A stretch of 64,000 nt of DNA from Myxococcales bacterium (GCA_009692585.1 SHYX01000008.1:1-64000); one strand, 5' to 3'; shown: positions 43,788 through 52,451, counted from the first letter of the stretch. Notes: generated by a model not told the origin, from the letters alone. Made by a program: numbers and translations.

Positions 43788-45529
43788 TGCTGCTGTTGCT
43801 GGTGATGCACGCCCACGGCGAGCCCCGCCTCAGCTCCACCGGCGTGCGCGACCCTCGCCTGGCGTACCTGCTGGACGAATCCTGGGACGCGACGATGGCC
43901 GCCTCGCCGACCTGGGCCACCCAACTCGGCGATCACCGCTTCGACCACCGACTCGACGACAACTCCCCACGACAGCGTCAGCGCTGGCTGAAGGCGAGCG
44001 CAGGGTGGCTTGACCGCGCGGAGCGGCTCACCGCGCTGGACACCACCGACGCCCTTCACCGCGACGTCTTCGTGCGCCAGCTGCGCGACGGACTCGCGGC
44101 CAGCAAGGCGTGCGACTTCCCGGCCTGGTCGCTGTCGGCACGGGCCAACGCGCTGGTGTTCGCCGCCGACCTCGGCCGCGAACAACCGCTGACGTCCCGT
44201 CGCGATGTACATGCGTTCGTATCCCGCTTCCGGGCCGTTCCCCACTACCTCACCGTGGAGATCGACAACCTCAGGACCGGTCTGAGTGACGGCAAGGTGG
44301 CCAGTCGCGCGTCGGTCGACAAGGTGCTGGCCATGGTCGAGGCCGAGTTGGCCGCGCCGCCCGAGAGCCAGGCGCTCCTCGCCGTCACCCGCGACCCCCA
44401 CGAAGCGTTGGCCATCGGGGACCGCGAGGCGCTGATGCGCGAGGTCGGCGGCATCGTCCGCGGCCCGCTCCGCACCGCGCTCTTGGAGTACCGCGGCTTC
44501 CTGCGGGACGAGCTGCTCCCCGCGGCGCGGGGCCCCGGGAAAGAAGGCGTGGGCTTCGTTCCCAACGGCGCCGCTTGCTACGCGGCGCGGGCGCGCCAGG
44601 AGACGAGCACCGACCGCACCCCCCAGGACCTGCATCAGACCGGACTCACCGCCCTGGAGCACATCCACGCGGAGATGGTCCGCCTCGGCGGCAGCACCCT
44701 GGGCACGCGCACGCTCCCCGAGCTGCTCGAGCGCCTGCGCACCGACCCGGCGCTGCACTTCAAGACCCGCGACGAGGTGGAGCGCACCGCCGCGGAGGCC
44801 CTTGCCCGCGCCAAGGCAGCTATGCCCCGTGCGTTCGGTCGGCTCCCGACCTCGGAGTGCACGGTCCAGGCGATTCCAGACCACGAAGCACCATATACAA
44901 CCATCGCGTACTACTGGCCGGCGGCGGCCGATCAGCGCACGCCCGGCATCTACTTCGTCAACAGCTACCAGCCCGAGACCCGCACACGCTTCGATGCCGA
45001 AGTCCTGGCCTGGCACGAGGCGATTCCTGGCCACCACCTCCAGATCGCCCTCGCCAACGAAGCGGGGGGCCTCCCGGCCTTCCGGCGCTACGCCAGCTTC
45101 ACCGTTTTCGTGGAGGGCTGGGCGCTCTACTCCGAGCGGCTGGCCGACGAGCTGGGCTTGTACTCCGACGACCTGCAGCGCATCGGCATGCTCGGCTTCG
45201 ACAGCTGGCGCGCCGCACGCCTCGTGGTCGACACCGGGATTCACGATCAGGGCTGGTCCCGGGAAGAGGCCGAGGCCTTCCTCCTGGAGAACACGCCGCT
45301 GGCCCGGAACAACATCGTCAACGAAGTCGACCGCTACATCACCTGGCCGGGCCAGGCCCTCGGGTACAAGACCGGCCAACTGGAGCTGATGCGAATCCGC
45401 GCCGAGACCGAGGCGACGCTCGGCGCACGTTTCGATCTGCGCGGGTTCCACGACGTGGTCCTCGGTGGCGGCGCCCTCCCCTTCGATCTGGTCGAGGCCC
45501 GCGTGAAGGCCTGGGCCGCGACGCGGTGA
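43787..45529 (+). CDS. DUF885-family zinc metallopeptidase
   Basis: ATG at 43787 overlaps the thiolase stop; 580 residues. The N-terminus [14 protein letters not shown] is short and hydrophobic; it could be an export signal of the unusual short type common here. The family landmark HEAIPGHHLQ (residues ~410-419), followed by FVEGWALYSERLADELG, is the HExxxGHH...E zinc site of DUF885 proteins, which are M1-M32-like peptidases. The rest is mostly alpha-helical (RDEVERTAAEALARAKA, LLRTALLEYRGFLRDELLP-type helices). Substrate unknown. It ends 10 bp before the convergent MAPEG gene. Confidence 0.85.
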   Translation: MLLLLVMHAHGEPRLSSTGVRDPRLAYLLDESWDATMAASPTWATQLGDHRFDHRLDDNSPRQRQRWLKASAGWLDRAERLTALDTTDALHRDVFVRQLRDGLAASKACDFPAWSLSARANALVFAADLGREQPLTSRRDVHAFVSRFRAVPHYLTVEIDNLRTGLSDGKVASRASVDKVLAMVEAELAAPPESQALLAVTRDPHEALAIGDREALMREVGGIVRGPLRTALLEYRGFLRDELLPAARGPGKEGVGFVPNGAACYAARARQETSTDRTPQDLHQTGLTALEHIHAEMVRLGGSTLGTRTLPELLERLRTDPALHFKTRDEVERTAAEALARAKAAMPRAFGRLPTSECTVQAIPDHEAPYTTIAYYWPAAADQRTPGIYFVNSYQPETRTRFDAEVLAWHEAIPGHHLQIALANEAGGLPAFRRYASFTVFVEGWALYSERLADELGLYSDDLQRIGMLGFDSWRAARLVVDTGIHDQGWSREEAEAFLLENTPLARNNIVNEVDRYITWPGQALGYKTGQLELMRIRAETEATLGARFDLRGFHDVVLGGGALPFDLVEARVKAWAATR

Positions 45530-45539
45530 GCCGGGAGCG

Positions 45540-45956
45540 CTAGCCGTGGCGCACGATCTCCACGACCATCGCCCCGGCACACACCAACTGCACCAGGAAG
45601 CAGGCGAACCGCAGGTTGATGACACGGGCTCGCCCCGATGCGAGATGAAACGACGTCTGGGCGACGCGCGCACCGACGTAGACCTGGGCCAGGAGCGCGA
45701 AGTTCCCGTCGGTGAGCCCGATGACGTGGCCGACGAGCACGATTGCCCCGAACGGGGCGAGGTTCTCGACGCAGTTGGCGTGCGCGCGCATGAGCCGACG
45801 GTACCAGTCCGGGCCGTGGGGGGTCTCGGCCGGAAAGTGGTTGGGTTTTGCCTTCCCCATCAACACGCTGCCCACCCGGAACGGACCGAGACCGAACAGC
45901 ACCAGGCCCAACGTCCACGACACGAAGAACAGCAGGCACCACAACGGGGTCGTCAT
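45540..45956 (-). CDS. MAPEG-family membrane protein
   Basis: 138 residues with four predicted membrane helices (WCLLFFVSWTLGLVLFGLGPF, APFGAIVLVGHVIGL, LAQVYVGARVAQTSFHLA, INLRFACFLVQLVCAGAMVV). Loop residues RAHANCVENLAPFG and VYVGARVAQT match the E-N-L and R-x-x-Y/H motifs of MAPEG (membrane-associated eicosanoid and glutathione metabolism) proteins. Bacterial members are poorly characterised glutathione-dependent or unknown enzymes. ATG at 45956 overlaps the TGA of the upstream small exported protein, so it is the last gene of a three-gene unit behind rlmN. Confidence 0.85.
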   Translation of the reverse strand: MTTPLWCLLFFVSWTLGLVLFGLGPFRVGSVLMGKAKPNHFPAETPHGPDWYRRLMRAHANCVENLAPFGAIVLVGHVIGLTDGNFALLAQVYVGARVAQTSFHLASGRARVINLRFACFLVQLVCAGAMVVEIVRHG

Positions 45957-46417
45957 CCCGGCGAGCTAACCACCGGACATCGACCAGGGGTGGTGGATTC
46001 CGTGCCGACAATGACCCGACGCCCCCGCATCTCGGTTCCCGTAGCACTCAGGGTGAGCGCGATCTCCTCGATGCGGGCGCGGTGACAGCGGAGTGCAGGC
46101 TCGTCGCCGACGGTCGCGGCGAAGTCGGCCGGGCTGATCACCAGCGTGGCGATCAACGGCGCCGCCGAGGAGACGAGCCCGGCGAAGGTCCGCGCCGAAT
46201 CGGCGGGAATCGGCGCGCGCAGCTCGTCCACTCCGGCCAGGTCGACGCGCGCGCCCGCGAGCGTCAGGAAGAGCCCAGCGCCCACCGCCGGGCTGTGATC
46301 TCCGCCCGGCGTCCCCATGGCTTCGACCCCTGGAAGCCTCAGAATACGCAGGTCCGTGGGATCCACGAACAAGGTGGTCGGCTCGCCCGCGAGCGCGAGC
46401 GCGAAGAACAGCGTCAT
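45953..46417 (-). CDS. Small exported protein of unknown function
   Basis: ATG at 46417 overlaps the rlmN TGA (ATGA), giving 154 residues beginning MTLFFALALAGEP, a short uncharged Sec-type signal. The longer frame start further upstream is rejected. The mature part is a single compact domain with a central stretch GAGLFLTLAGARVDLAGVDELRAP and a C-terminal Arg/Glu-rich helix region. One conserved-looking segment is DEPALRCHRARIEEIALTL. I recognise no family. It is flanked by rlmN and the MAPEG gene with 4-bp overlaps on both sides. Confidence 0.65.
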   Translation of the reverse strand: MTLFFALALAGEPTTLFVDPTDLRILRLPGVEAMGTPGGDHSPAVGAGLFLTLAGARVDLAGVDELRAPIPADSARTFAGLVSSAAPLIATLVISPADFAATVGDEPALRCHRARIEEIALTLSATGTEMRGRRVIVGTESTTPGRCPVVSSPG

Positions 46418-47466
46418 GTGGCCATCATGCGCGCCGCCAGCATCCCGCAAGCCGAGTGCTTGTCTCTCCCGACGCTGTACCGCCGTACCAGGGGCACCTT
46501 GAGCACCTGCAGGCGAGCCAGGAAGTCGGTGAGTTCGTCGGCGGAGACGCGCTGGTACCCGTCGGCGCGGGCGTCGTTGACGTCGATGATGTTGAGCTGG
46601 TACGGCAGGTCGGCGAAGGCCTCGCGGAGCGCGGCGACCTCGTCGTCCCCGTCGTTGACGCCGCGGATGAGCACCCAGGCCAGCGTGAGTCGACCCTTGG
46701 CAACCGCCGCATACTCGCGGAGTGCGGCGACGAGCTCCGGGAGCGGCGTCCGCCCCGCTACCGGCAGCAGGGTCACGCGACGCTCGGCCACGGCCGAGGT
46801 CAGGGACACGATCAGCTTGAACGGGTGGCCCTCCCGCGCATAACGACGAATCTGCGGCACCAGCCCCACTGTCGAGATGGTCACGGCCTCATGGGCAATC
46901 CGCCCCCCGGCCGGATTGCTCAGCACGTACGCCGCCTGGATGACAGCCTCGAAGGAGTGGAAGGGTTCGCCCTGCCCCATGAAGACCGCGCCGGTCACGC
47001 GTCCCGGCGCTTCGTCCCGGACGGTCAGGAAGGTCCCGATGATCTCGGCGGCGTCGAGGTTGCGGGAGAGCCCGAGCCTCCCGGTGGCACAGAAGTCGCA
47101 GGCCATCGCGCACCCGACCTGGGAGGAGAGGCACACCGTGAAGCAGTCCGTCTTCAACAGCCCGATCCGCACCGCCTCCACCAGCAACCCATCACGCAGA
47201 CGGAAGAGGTACCGAACACTCTTGCCCTCGCTGTCGGGCACCCGTTGCAGCACCTGGGGTCGCGCCCACTCGGCGTGCTGGTGCAGGGCCAACACCAAGG
47301 CCTTTCGCGGGGACACCCGTGGCGTGGGATCGACCGACCCGTCGGAGATCACCCGAGACAGCACCTGCCGCGCCTCACGAAGGGAGCAGGTGACGCCTCG
47401 CTCCGCCAGGGCCGCCACGAGGGTCTCGGGGCGTTGGGCGAGCAAGGGGATGGGCGCGTCGGGCAT
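46414..47466 (-). CDS. rlmN: RlmN/Cfr-family radical SAM rRNA methyltransferase
   Basis: 350 residues. The radical-SAM cluster motif is CAMACDFCATGRLGLS (C-x3-C-x2-C), followed by VFMGQGEPFHSFEAV (the GEP loop) and ISTVGLVPQIRRYAREG. The SAM- and substrate-binding half includes LAWVLIRGVNDGDDE. The final SACGMLAA provides the C-terminal catalytic Cys that forms the transient methyl adduct. The N-terminal ~90 residues are the family's accessory domain. RlmN methylates C2 of A2503 in 23S rRNA and A37 of some tRNAs in the cytoplasm. It is the first gene of a three-gene coupled unit and begins 164 bp from the divergent HTH gene. Confidence 0.9.
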   Translation of the reverse strand: MPDAPIPLLAQRPETLVAALAERGVTCSLREARQVLSRVISDGSVDPTPRVSPRKALVLALHQHAEWARPQVLQRVPDSEGKSVRYLFRLRDGLLVEAVRIGLLKTDCFTVCLSSQVGCAMACDFCATGRLGLSRNLDAAEIIGTFLTVRDEAPGRVTGAVFMGQGEPFHSFEAVIQAAYVLSNPAGGRIAHEAVTISTVGLVPQIRRYAREGHPFKLIVSLTSAVAERRVTLLPVAGRTPLPELVAALREYAAVAKGRLTLAWVLIRGVNDGDDEVAALREAFADLPYQLNIIDVNDARADGYQRVSADELTDFLARLQVLKVPLVRRYSVGRDKHSACGMLAARMMAT

Positions 47467-47630
47467 CGGTCAGCCGCCGTAACGCCCCCGCTCCTTGACA
47501 CCATCGCCCCGACAGCCGTCGCCGGACAACCGTCCGACTTCCGTCATCGCCGGGCGCCGCCGCAACGGGCAAACCTTCGCTTCTGTCCGGCATACGACGT
47601 GCCTCACGGGACGGCACCCCCGGACTCACC

Positions 47631-48077
47631 GTGTCGACTCTCGACGCCTTCTCCATCGACTGGACCCTCGACCACGAGCGCTACCACTTCTGCTGGCTGG
47701 CCCTGGATCCGCTGTTGACCCTGCCCGATGGTCGCGAGTTGCAGCTGAGCCTCGCTCACTGGTGGGCGCTGCGAGAAGTCCTGGCGCTCCTCCCGCACAA
47801 TCCAGGTCGCGACGGCGGCAGCGTGCGCAGCGCCGCGCTCGCGGCGCCCGGGCACGAGGAGTCACGGCACGGGAAAGCCTGGACCGCCGAAGAAGAAGAC
47901 CGGGTGCGCTCCTTTTGGGAGGCGGGCGGCGACCCCGCGGAGATCGGCCGAGCGCTGGGCCGCTCGCGCGGCGCGGTCAGCGCAAGGTTGGTGCGGCTCG
48001 GCCTGTTGGACGAGGCGGACGCCAACCTGCGGTGGCCGGCCGGCGGTCGCGAGCGCGTCGCCGAGCCCAAAAGCTGA
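47631..48077 (+). CDS. Small protein with SANT/Myb-like helix-turn-helix domain
   Basis: GTG at 47631 gives 148 residues. Residues ~1-55 (DWTLDHERYHFCWLALDPLLTL, LAHWWALREVLALLPH) are Trp/His/Leu-rich and unassigned. Residues ~83-130 (KAWTAEEEDRVRSFWEAGGDPAEIGRALGRSRGAVSARLVRLGL) have the W-spaced tri-helical layout of SANT/Myb-type DNA-binding domains: T-x-E-E-D-x-x-R, G-x-x-x-x-E/I-x-R-x-L, and a recognition helix R-S-x-x-A-V-x-x-R-L. Such domains occur in bacterial regulators. It is divergent from rlmN; regulation of a neighbour or its own promoter is possible but only inferred. Confidence 0.75.
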   Translation: MSTLDAFSIDWTLDHERYHFCWLALDPLLTLPDGRELQLSLAHWWALREVLALLPHNPGRDGGSVRSAALAAPGHEESRHGKAWTAEEEDRVRSFWEAGGDPAEIGRALGRSRGAVSARLVRLGLLDEADANLRWPAGGRERVAEPKS

Positions 48078-48138
48078 TGCCCCCGCGACCGAGCCCGCGG
48101 ACGTTGTCGTAGCCTCGCCCGGCAACCAGGGTACTACC

Positions 48139-48434
48139 ATGTCCAAGCGCTCTTCCCTCGCCCTCCTTCTCCTCGGCGTGCTCGGCGGCGCCGGCGCCGC
48201 GCCGGCGGTCCCCACCGCCAACGCTGGGGGCGGCTGGCAGTGCTACGTCGTCGATCGGCTGCCAGACGAAGGCAAAGCGGCCGACTGGCGGGGGCGAAAA
48301 ACGTCACCGACGGACTCAACGCGGTGTCGCCCGGCTCGCCGGCGGGCACACTGGTGACGCTCCAGTACCCCACGGCGGACGCGGGGTGGGCGGGTGGGGG
48401 AGGCGACGTCGGGCTGATCTGCGCGAAGAAGTAG
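48139..48434 (+). pseudogene. Small exported protein gene interrupted by a one-base frameshift at a G tract
   Basis: ATG at 48139 opens MSKRSSLALLLLGVLGGAGA, a Sec signal, then GGGWQCYVVDRLPDEGKAADWRG. At the G5 tract near 48290 the frame changes: the first frame continues into an unlikely Arg-rich tail ending at 48357. The frame one base earlier continues sensibly as AKNVTDGLNAVSPGSPAG, TLVTLQYPTADAG and GDVGLICAKK, ending at 48434. Restoring one G (G6) joins the halves as WRG-AKNV. This is a homopolymer deletion: a true frameshift, a slippage-prone phase-variable tract, or a sequencing error. The joined product would be about 98 residues. Function unknown. Confidence 0.75.
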
Positions 48435-48464
48435 GCGACCCCGGCGGCCGCCGGGGTGGTTCAC

Positions 48465-49100
48465 CTACCGCGTGAACTCCACGATGATCGCCGCTTCAGT
48501 GGTCAAGAACATCGCGAAGTCCGTCTCGGTCTCCTGGGCGTCCAGGGCGCCGAACCCGCGGACCACCCAGCGCGCTCCGACCGCCACCGCCGGTTGTCCG
48601 GACACGTCAGCGAAGAGGTACTCGGCGCCAAGTCCTCCCTGCGCTCCCAGACCGCCGATGCTGGCACGACGGGCGGCGCTGTCCGCGTCCGCCTCGATCT
48701 GTTCCGCCTCCGTCCAGCCGCTGTCCGCCTGGGCCGCGTTGGGGGCGATGCCAAGAACCCCCGCCGTGCCCCACACGTTGACCCGACCGGGCTCACGGGC
48801 CCAGACGTAGCCCCGCCAGTCAGCGCCCAGGCGGACGCCGCCGACGCTGAAGGTGCGCACCTCGTCGGAGGCGTTCTCGGCGATCGTCTCGACGATGGCG
48901 ACGTTTCCGAGCCAGGCAGTCCGCTTCCCCACCCAGCCCGCGTGCGCCGTCAGCGGCGGTCGCAGCCAGCCGTCGTACTCGCCGGCGAGCGTACCGCTGA
49001 ACCCATCGGCGGCGGAGAAGGAGAGGGCACCGACGCCCACGGGGACCCAGGCGACGCCGCCCAGCAAGTCAGCATGGGCGACGGACAGCAGGAGGAGCAT
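48465..49100 (-). CDS. Exported beta-rich protein, probable outer-membrane barrel
   Basis: 211 residues beginning MLLLLSVAHADLLGG, a ten-residue uncharged signal. The mature chain is a series of strands with Gly-rich turns (GVAWVPVGVGALSFSAADGF, SGTLAGEYDGWLRPPLTAHAGWVG, FSVGGVRLGADWRGYVW, RVNVWGTAGVLGI, VAVGARWVVRGFG) of small-barrel type. It ends AIIVEFTR, which lacks the terminal aromatic but has Phe two residues before the last residue. No family was recognised. Downstream of an exported protein on the same strand with a 9-bp gap, so the two are probably co-transcribed. Confidence 0.7.
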   Translation of the reverse strand: MLLLLSVAHADLLGGVAWVPVGVGALSFSAADGFSGTLAGEYDGWLRPPLTAHAGWVGKRTAWLGNVAIVETIAENASDEVRTFSVGGVRLGADWRGYVWAREPGRVNVWGTAGVLGIAPNAAQADSGWTEAEQIEADADSAARRASIGGLGAQGGLGAEYLFADVSGQPAVAVGARWVVRGFGALDAQETETDFAMFLTTEAAIIVEFTR

Positions 49101-49109
49101 CGCTCGCCC

Positions 49110-49949
49110 CTACTTCGCGAGCGGTCGTGCGGGCAACAGCCGGGCGAGAACCGGGTGCAGAATCGCCGCCTCTGCCACCAGCGTGTCGCGATCCGCGGTC
49201 AACTGCGCCGCCGCCGCGGTGAGAAGCGCGTCAGCCTCGGCCACGGTCGCCGGGACCGCCACTCGCTCCGGCGGGAGGCCGCCCCCTAGATAGGGCCCTT
49301 CCCGCCACACCGTCAGCGCGCCCTGGGCGTGGGCCACGCGCACCTGGGCGAGGAGCGCGTTGAGGCGCATCGAGGCGGTGGCGGCGAAGTTCTCCCGGCC
49401 CTGGACCATGGCGAGCGCCTCGGCGCAAGGGTCGGGGACCTCCAGCGCGAAGTGCCGCGCTCCGACGTCGATCGCCCAGCCGCCGCCGCCGATCTCCCGC
49501 TGGACCTCCCCCGCGTCCACGCGCATAAACGAAAATTCAAAGCCGTCGCCGACCACCGACTTCCCGTTCACCCGGAGCCACACCGTCGCGCCCCACCCCC
49601 CGCCCACCGGCACGTCGCCCGCGCTGTACACCACGCCAAAGGTCCGCGGCCACTCGGCGTCGTACCCCAGTGTCGCGAGCTGTCGCCACGCGGTCCCTGG
49701 CGCCCGATCGTTGACGACAGCCCCCCCGTCGCACGCCGCCGGCCCCACACCTGGAGCACACCACCTCGCCTCGACGAAGTTGCCCAGCCGCCGAAACGGC
49801 AACACACGCCAGCCTCCCACCCCGGCCCCGGCGTGGGCCAGCAGCGCCGTGAAGAGCGCCGCGTCGGTCTTTTCGGGCAGCGTGAAGTCCAGTTCAGCCG
49901 CTGGTGCAGGCGCGCCCTGCGCGGCGGCCAGGAGGAGGGCGAGCACCAT
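49110..49949 (-). CDS. Exported protein of unknown function
   Basis: 279 residues starting MVLALLLAAAQGAPAPAAE, an uncharged signal followed by an Ala/Pro processing region. The mature part begins LDFTLPEKTDAALFTALLAH and has mixed alpha/beta segments with Cys in RWCAPGVGPAACDGG and DPCAEALAMV, suggesting two disulfides. Its C-terminal ~70 residues (VAEADALLTAAAAQLTADRDTLVAEAAILHPVL) are helical, coiled-coil-like. I recognise no family. It lies 4 bp after ruvA and 9 bp before the barrel gene, so the ruvC-ruvA genes and two exported proteins may share a transcript. Confidence 0.65.
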   Translation of the reverse strand: MVLALLLAAAQGAPAPAAELDFTLPEKTDAALFTALLAHAGAGVGGWRVLPFRRLGNFVEARWCAPGVGPAACDGGAVVNDRAPGTAWRQLATLGYDAEWPRTFGVVYSAGDVPVGGGWGATVWLRVNGKSVVGDGFEFSFMRVDAGEVQREIGGGGWAIDVGARHFALEVPDPCAEALAMVQGRENFAATASMRLNALLAQVRVAHAQGALTVWREGPYLGGGLPPERVAVPATVAEADALLTAAAAQLTADRDTLVAEAAILHPVLARLLPARPLAK

Positions 49950-49953
49950 CGCC

Positions 49954-50541
49954 TCAGCCCCGCGACAGGCGTTGCAGGCTCAACTGGATCCGCTCCGGGA
50001 GGGGCGCGGTGGCCTTTCCGAGCTCCGAGAGGTGCGCCAGCGCGAGATCGATCTCCGAGCGTTTGTAGCCGAGTTGGGCCAGGGCGAGGGGCAGCGAGTC
50101 GTCAGCGGTCCGCGCCACGATCGCCGGCGCGACGCCCTCCACCGCGGTCACGGCGAGCTTCCCCTTGAGTTCCAGCACCATCCGCTCGGCCGTCTTCTTC
50201 CCGATACCCGAGACCTGGGAGAGCGCCCGGACGTCACCCGCATTGATCGCGCGAGACAGCGCGGGAGCGTCGAGACCACTCAGACACGCGAGGCCCAGCT
50301 TGGGGCCGATGCCCGACACGCCGATCAAAGCCTCGAAGCAATCCTTTTCGTCATGGGTCGCGAAGCCGAACAGGGTGATGGCGTCCTCCCGGACCGCGGT
50401 GTGTACCAAGAGCGTCACCTGATCCGGCGCCGACTCGGCGACGCGCGTCGGGACGAGAAGCTCGTAGCCGACGCCGTTCACGTCCACCACCAGGCGCCCC
50501 GGCCCGCGCGCGACGACCTCCCCGCGCAGCCGGGCGATCAC
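49954..50541 (-). CDS. ruvA: Holliday junction branch-migration protein RuvA
   Basis: The GTG at 50541 overlaps the ruvC TGA (GTGA), giving 195 residues, the usual RuvA length. IARLRGEVVARGPGRLVVDVNGVGYELLVP is the N-terminal OB fold. FEALIGVSGIGPKLGLACLSG and LSQVSGIGKKTAERMVLELKGKL are the two helix-hairpin-helix motifs that grip the junction. The C-terminal ~45 residues (DDSLPLALAQLGYKRSEIDLALAHL) form the domain that regulates RuvB. RuvA tetramers hold Holliday junctions for RuvB-driven migration. ruvB is not adjacent, so it must lie elsewhere in the genome. Confidence 0.95.
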   Translation of the reverse strand: MIARLRGEVVARGPGRLVVDVNGVGYELLVPTRVAESAPDQVTLLVHTAVREDAITLFGFATHDEKDCFEALIGVSGIGPKLGLACLSGLDAPALSRAINAGDVRALSQVSGIGKKTAERMVLELKGKLAVTAVEGVAPAIVARTADDSLPLALAQLGYKRSEIDLALAHLSELGKATAPLPERIQLSLQRLSRG

Positions 50542-51110
50542 GCCTTTGCCCCGGCCCGTACGGCGATCGCGGTCCATTGGTCGCGACTGGACATGCGACG
50601 AGGAGCCTTGTTGATCGCCGGGCCGGCCGCCCGCATGCCCGCATGGGCAAGGTGGGTGACCGCGACCGCGAGCGCGTCGGTCTCGTCCGCAGGCAACATC
50701 GCGGAAATACCAAGCACTACCTTAATCATCCTGGAGACCTGTACCTTGTCGGCCTTGCCACTCCCGGAGACCGACTTCTTGATGGTACTGGCGTTGTAGG
50801 TTGACAATGGAAGGCCGGCCACGGCGAGGAGCGCGACGCCGCGGGCCTGACCGAGTACCAACGCGCTCGCGGCCGAGCGGTAGGCGAAGATTTCCTCCAT
50901 CGCCACCTCGGAGGGAATGTGGGTTTCGATGGCCGCGAGCAGCCCGTGGTGAATCGCCTGCAAGCGCGCTGGCATCGGTGCTTCGGGGTCAGTCCGCACC
51001 ACCCCCGACGCGACGTGCACCATGCGCCCGGACACGCGGGCGACCACCGCCCACCCCGTGGTACGACTCCCAGGGTCGATCCCCAGCACGCGGACATCCC
51101 GCAGGTTCAT
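50538..51110 (-). CDS. ruvC: Holliday junction endonuclease RuvC
   Basis: ATG at 51110 gives 190 residues; the longer upstream reading of this frame is a shadow of the PEGA gene. The metal-binding carboxylates of the RNase H-like fold are visible: RVLGIDPGSRTTGWAVV (Asp), EVAMEEIFAYRSAASALVLGQARG (Glu) and LPADETDALAVAVTHLAH (Asp...Asp). RuvC dimers cut four-way DNA junctions symmetrically. It directly precedes ruvA and is divergent from the PEGA gene with only 35 bp between start codons, so the two promoters must overlap. Confidence 0.95.
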   Translation of the reverse strand: MNLRDVRVLGIDPGSRTTGWAVVARVSGRMVHVASGVVRTDPEAPMPARLQAIHHGLLAAIETHIPSEVAMEEIFAYRSAASALVLGQARGVALLAVAGLPLSTYNASTIKKSVSGSGKADKVQVSRMIKVVLGISAMLPADETDALAVAVTHLAHAGMRAAGPAINKAPRRMSSRDQWTAIAVRAGAKA

Positions 51111-51145
51111 GTGCGCCGCGTATCTCGGCCGGGTAGGCTCCCGGC

Positions 51146-52435
51146 ATGCTGCTGTCGATGTTGACCACGCTCGCGCTGGCCGGGGACGAGCCGGACGTGC
51201 TCGTCGTCGGAGTCCATCTCCCCGGACTGGTCGCCGAGGCGGCGTTGGCCGCTGCGGCCCAACTCGAAGCCACCCTGGACGAGCGCGCGCCGGTCGATGC
51301 GTTCTCGCCGCGCCAGGTTGGGAAGCGGATTCGCGGTCGCGAGGCAATCATCCTGGAGACCTTCGCGCTGGGGCCGGGTCGGGAGCGCCTGAAGGAGGCG
51401 CGGCTGTTGTACGACCGTGCGCAGGTCGAGGAGGCGCAAGCCATCGCCGAGGACGCCGTCAGCCTCTTGCAGAAGGGCATGGCCGTGAGCACGACGACCC
51501 GCGATCTGCTGGACGCGCAGGTGCTCCTCGGCATGATCCGCATTGCGTTGGGTGACGAAAAGGGGGCGACCAGCGCCTTCCGCAAGGCGGCGGCGTTGGA
51601 CCTGGACCGAGAGTTGGACGCGGTGAACCATCCCCCGCGCGTCATCGAACTCTACGACGCGGCACGGGGCGATCTCTCCCGGCGCGAGGTCGCGACCGTC
51701 AGCGTTCTTACCTCGGTCGGCGCCACCGTTTTTGTGGACGGCGAGGACCTCGGCACGGCTCCGTTGACGGACATCCGCCTGGTGCCTGGCGAACACTTCT
51801 TCCTGGTACGCGCCGCGGGGGGTGCGTCGTCGTTCCAAGCACTCACGGTCACCCCTGGGGAGGAGCGCATCCTCGACATCGCGCTGCAGTCCCAGGGTCT
51901 CGGCGTGGCCGCCAGCGACAATCCCGGCCGCTCACGGCAGGTCAAGGACCTCTACCGCGCACTCGGCGAGTATGGCGACGGCGTCGCGGTCTTGATGGCC
52001 GGCCAGATCCCGGGGGGACTGGTCGGGGTGCAGCTCTACGCGCCCCGCTCCGGCAACTTCTCCCGGGTCCTGACCACCGACCCCGGCGACGACCCCATGG
52101 GCGCCATCACTGACCTGCTGCCTACGGTCGCCACCTACCTCGCCGCAAACGGTGACATCCGGGCGGACCGCGTGGGCGCGCAGGTCCTTGCGCTCGACAT
52201 CGGCGACAACCGCGTCCTGGCGGGCCTGCTCTTCGATCCCCAGCCGATCGACGAAGCCGTAGCCGCGCCCATCACCACCAAAAAGGGCGTGCCTTGGTGG
52301 GTCTGGGCGGGCACCGGCGCCGTCGTCGCCGGTGCGGGCGCTACCGTCGCGGCGGTGCTGCTGCAGCCGACCGACGACCCGGGTCCCGCCGAGGACCCGG
52401 ACCAGGGGACGATCGTGCTCGGACCGATGCCGTAG
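51146..52435 (+). CDS. PEGA-domain exported protein with C-terminal membrane segment
   Basis: 429 residues from ATG at 51146. MLLSMLTTLALAG is an uncharged signal. Residues ~75-190 are helical, TPR-like (EARLLYDRAQVEEAQAIAEDAV, GDEKGATSAFRKAAALDLDREL). Residues ~190-240 contain ATVSVLTSVGATVFVDGEDLG and TDIRLVPGEHFFLVRAAGG, a PEGA domain, an extracytoplasmic module known in surface-layer and myxobacterial proteins. A middle domain follows, then a hydrophobic segment WWVWAGTGAVVAGAGATVAA and a short acidic tail. Organisation suggests an exported, membrane-tethered sensor or scaffold. Ligand unknown. Confidence 0.8.
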   Translation: MLLSMLTTLALAGDEPDVLVVGVHLPGLVAEAALAAAAQLEATLDERAPVDAFSPRQVGKRIRGREAIILETFALGPGRERLKEARLLYDRAQVEEAQAIAEDAVSLLQKGMAVSTTTRDLLDAQVLLGMIRIALGDEKGATSAFRKAAALDLDRELDAVNHPPRVIELYDAARGDLSRREVATVSVLTSVGATVFVDGEDLGTAPLTDIRLVPGEHFFLVRAAGGASSFQALTVTPGEERILDIALQSQGLGVAASDNPGRSRQVKDLYRALGEYGDGVAVLMAGQIPGGLVGVQLYAPRSGNFSRVLTTDPGDDPMGAITDLLPTVATYLAANGDIRADRVGAQVLALDIGDNRVLAGLLFDPQPIDEAVAAPITTKKGVPWWVWAGTGAVVAGAGATVAAVLLQPTDDPGPAEDPDQGTIVLGPMP

Positions 52436-52451
52436 CCGCCGGGTCCAGGGC

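Noticed and set aside
47495..47523. Perfect TTGACA on the plus strand upstream of the HTH gene
   Set aside because: The position 17 bp downstream (GTCGCC) does not resemble a -10, so I did not call a promoter.
49954..51110. ruvB as a third gene of the ruvC-ruvA unit
   Set aside because: The gene after ruvA is an unrelated exported protein; no AAA+ motifs occur nearby.
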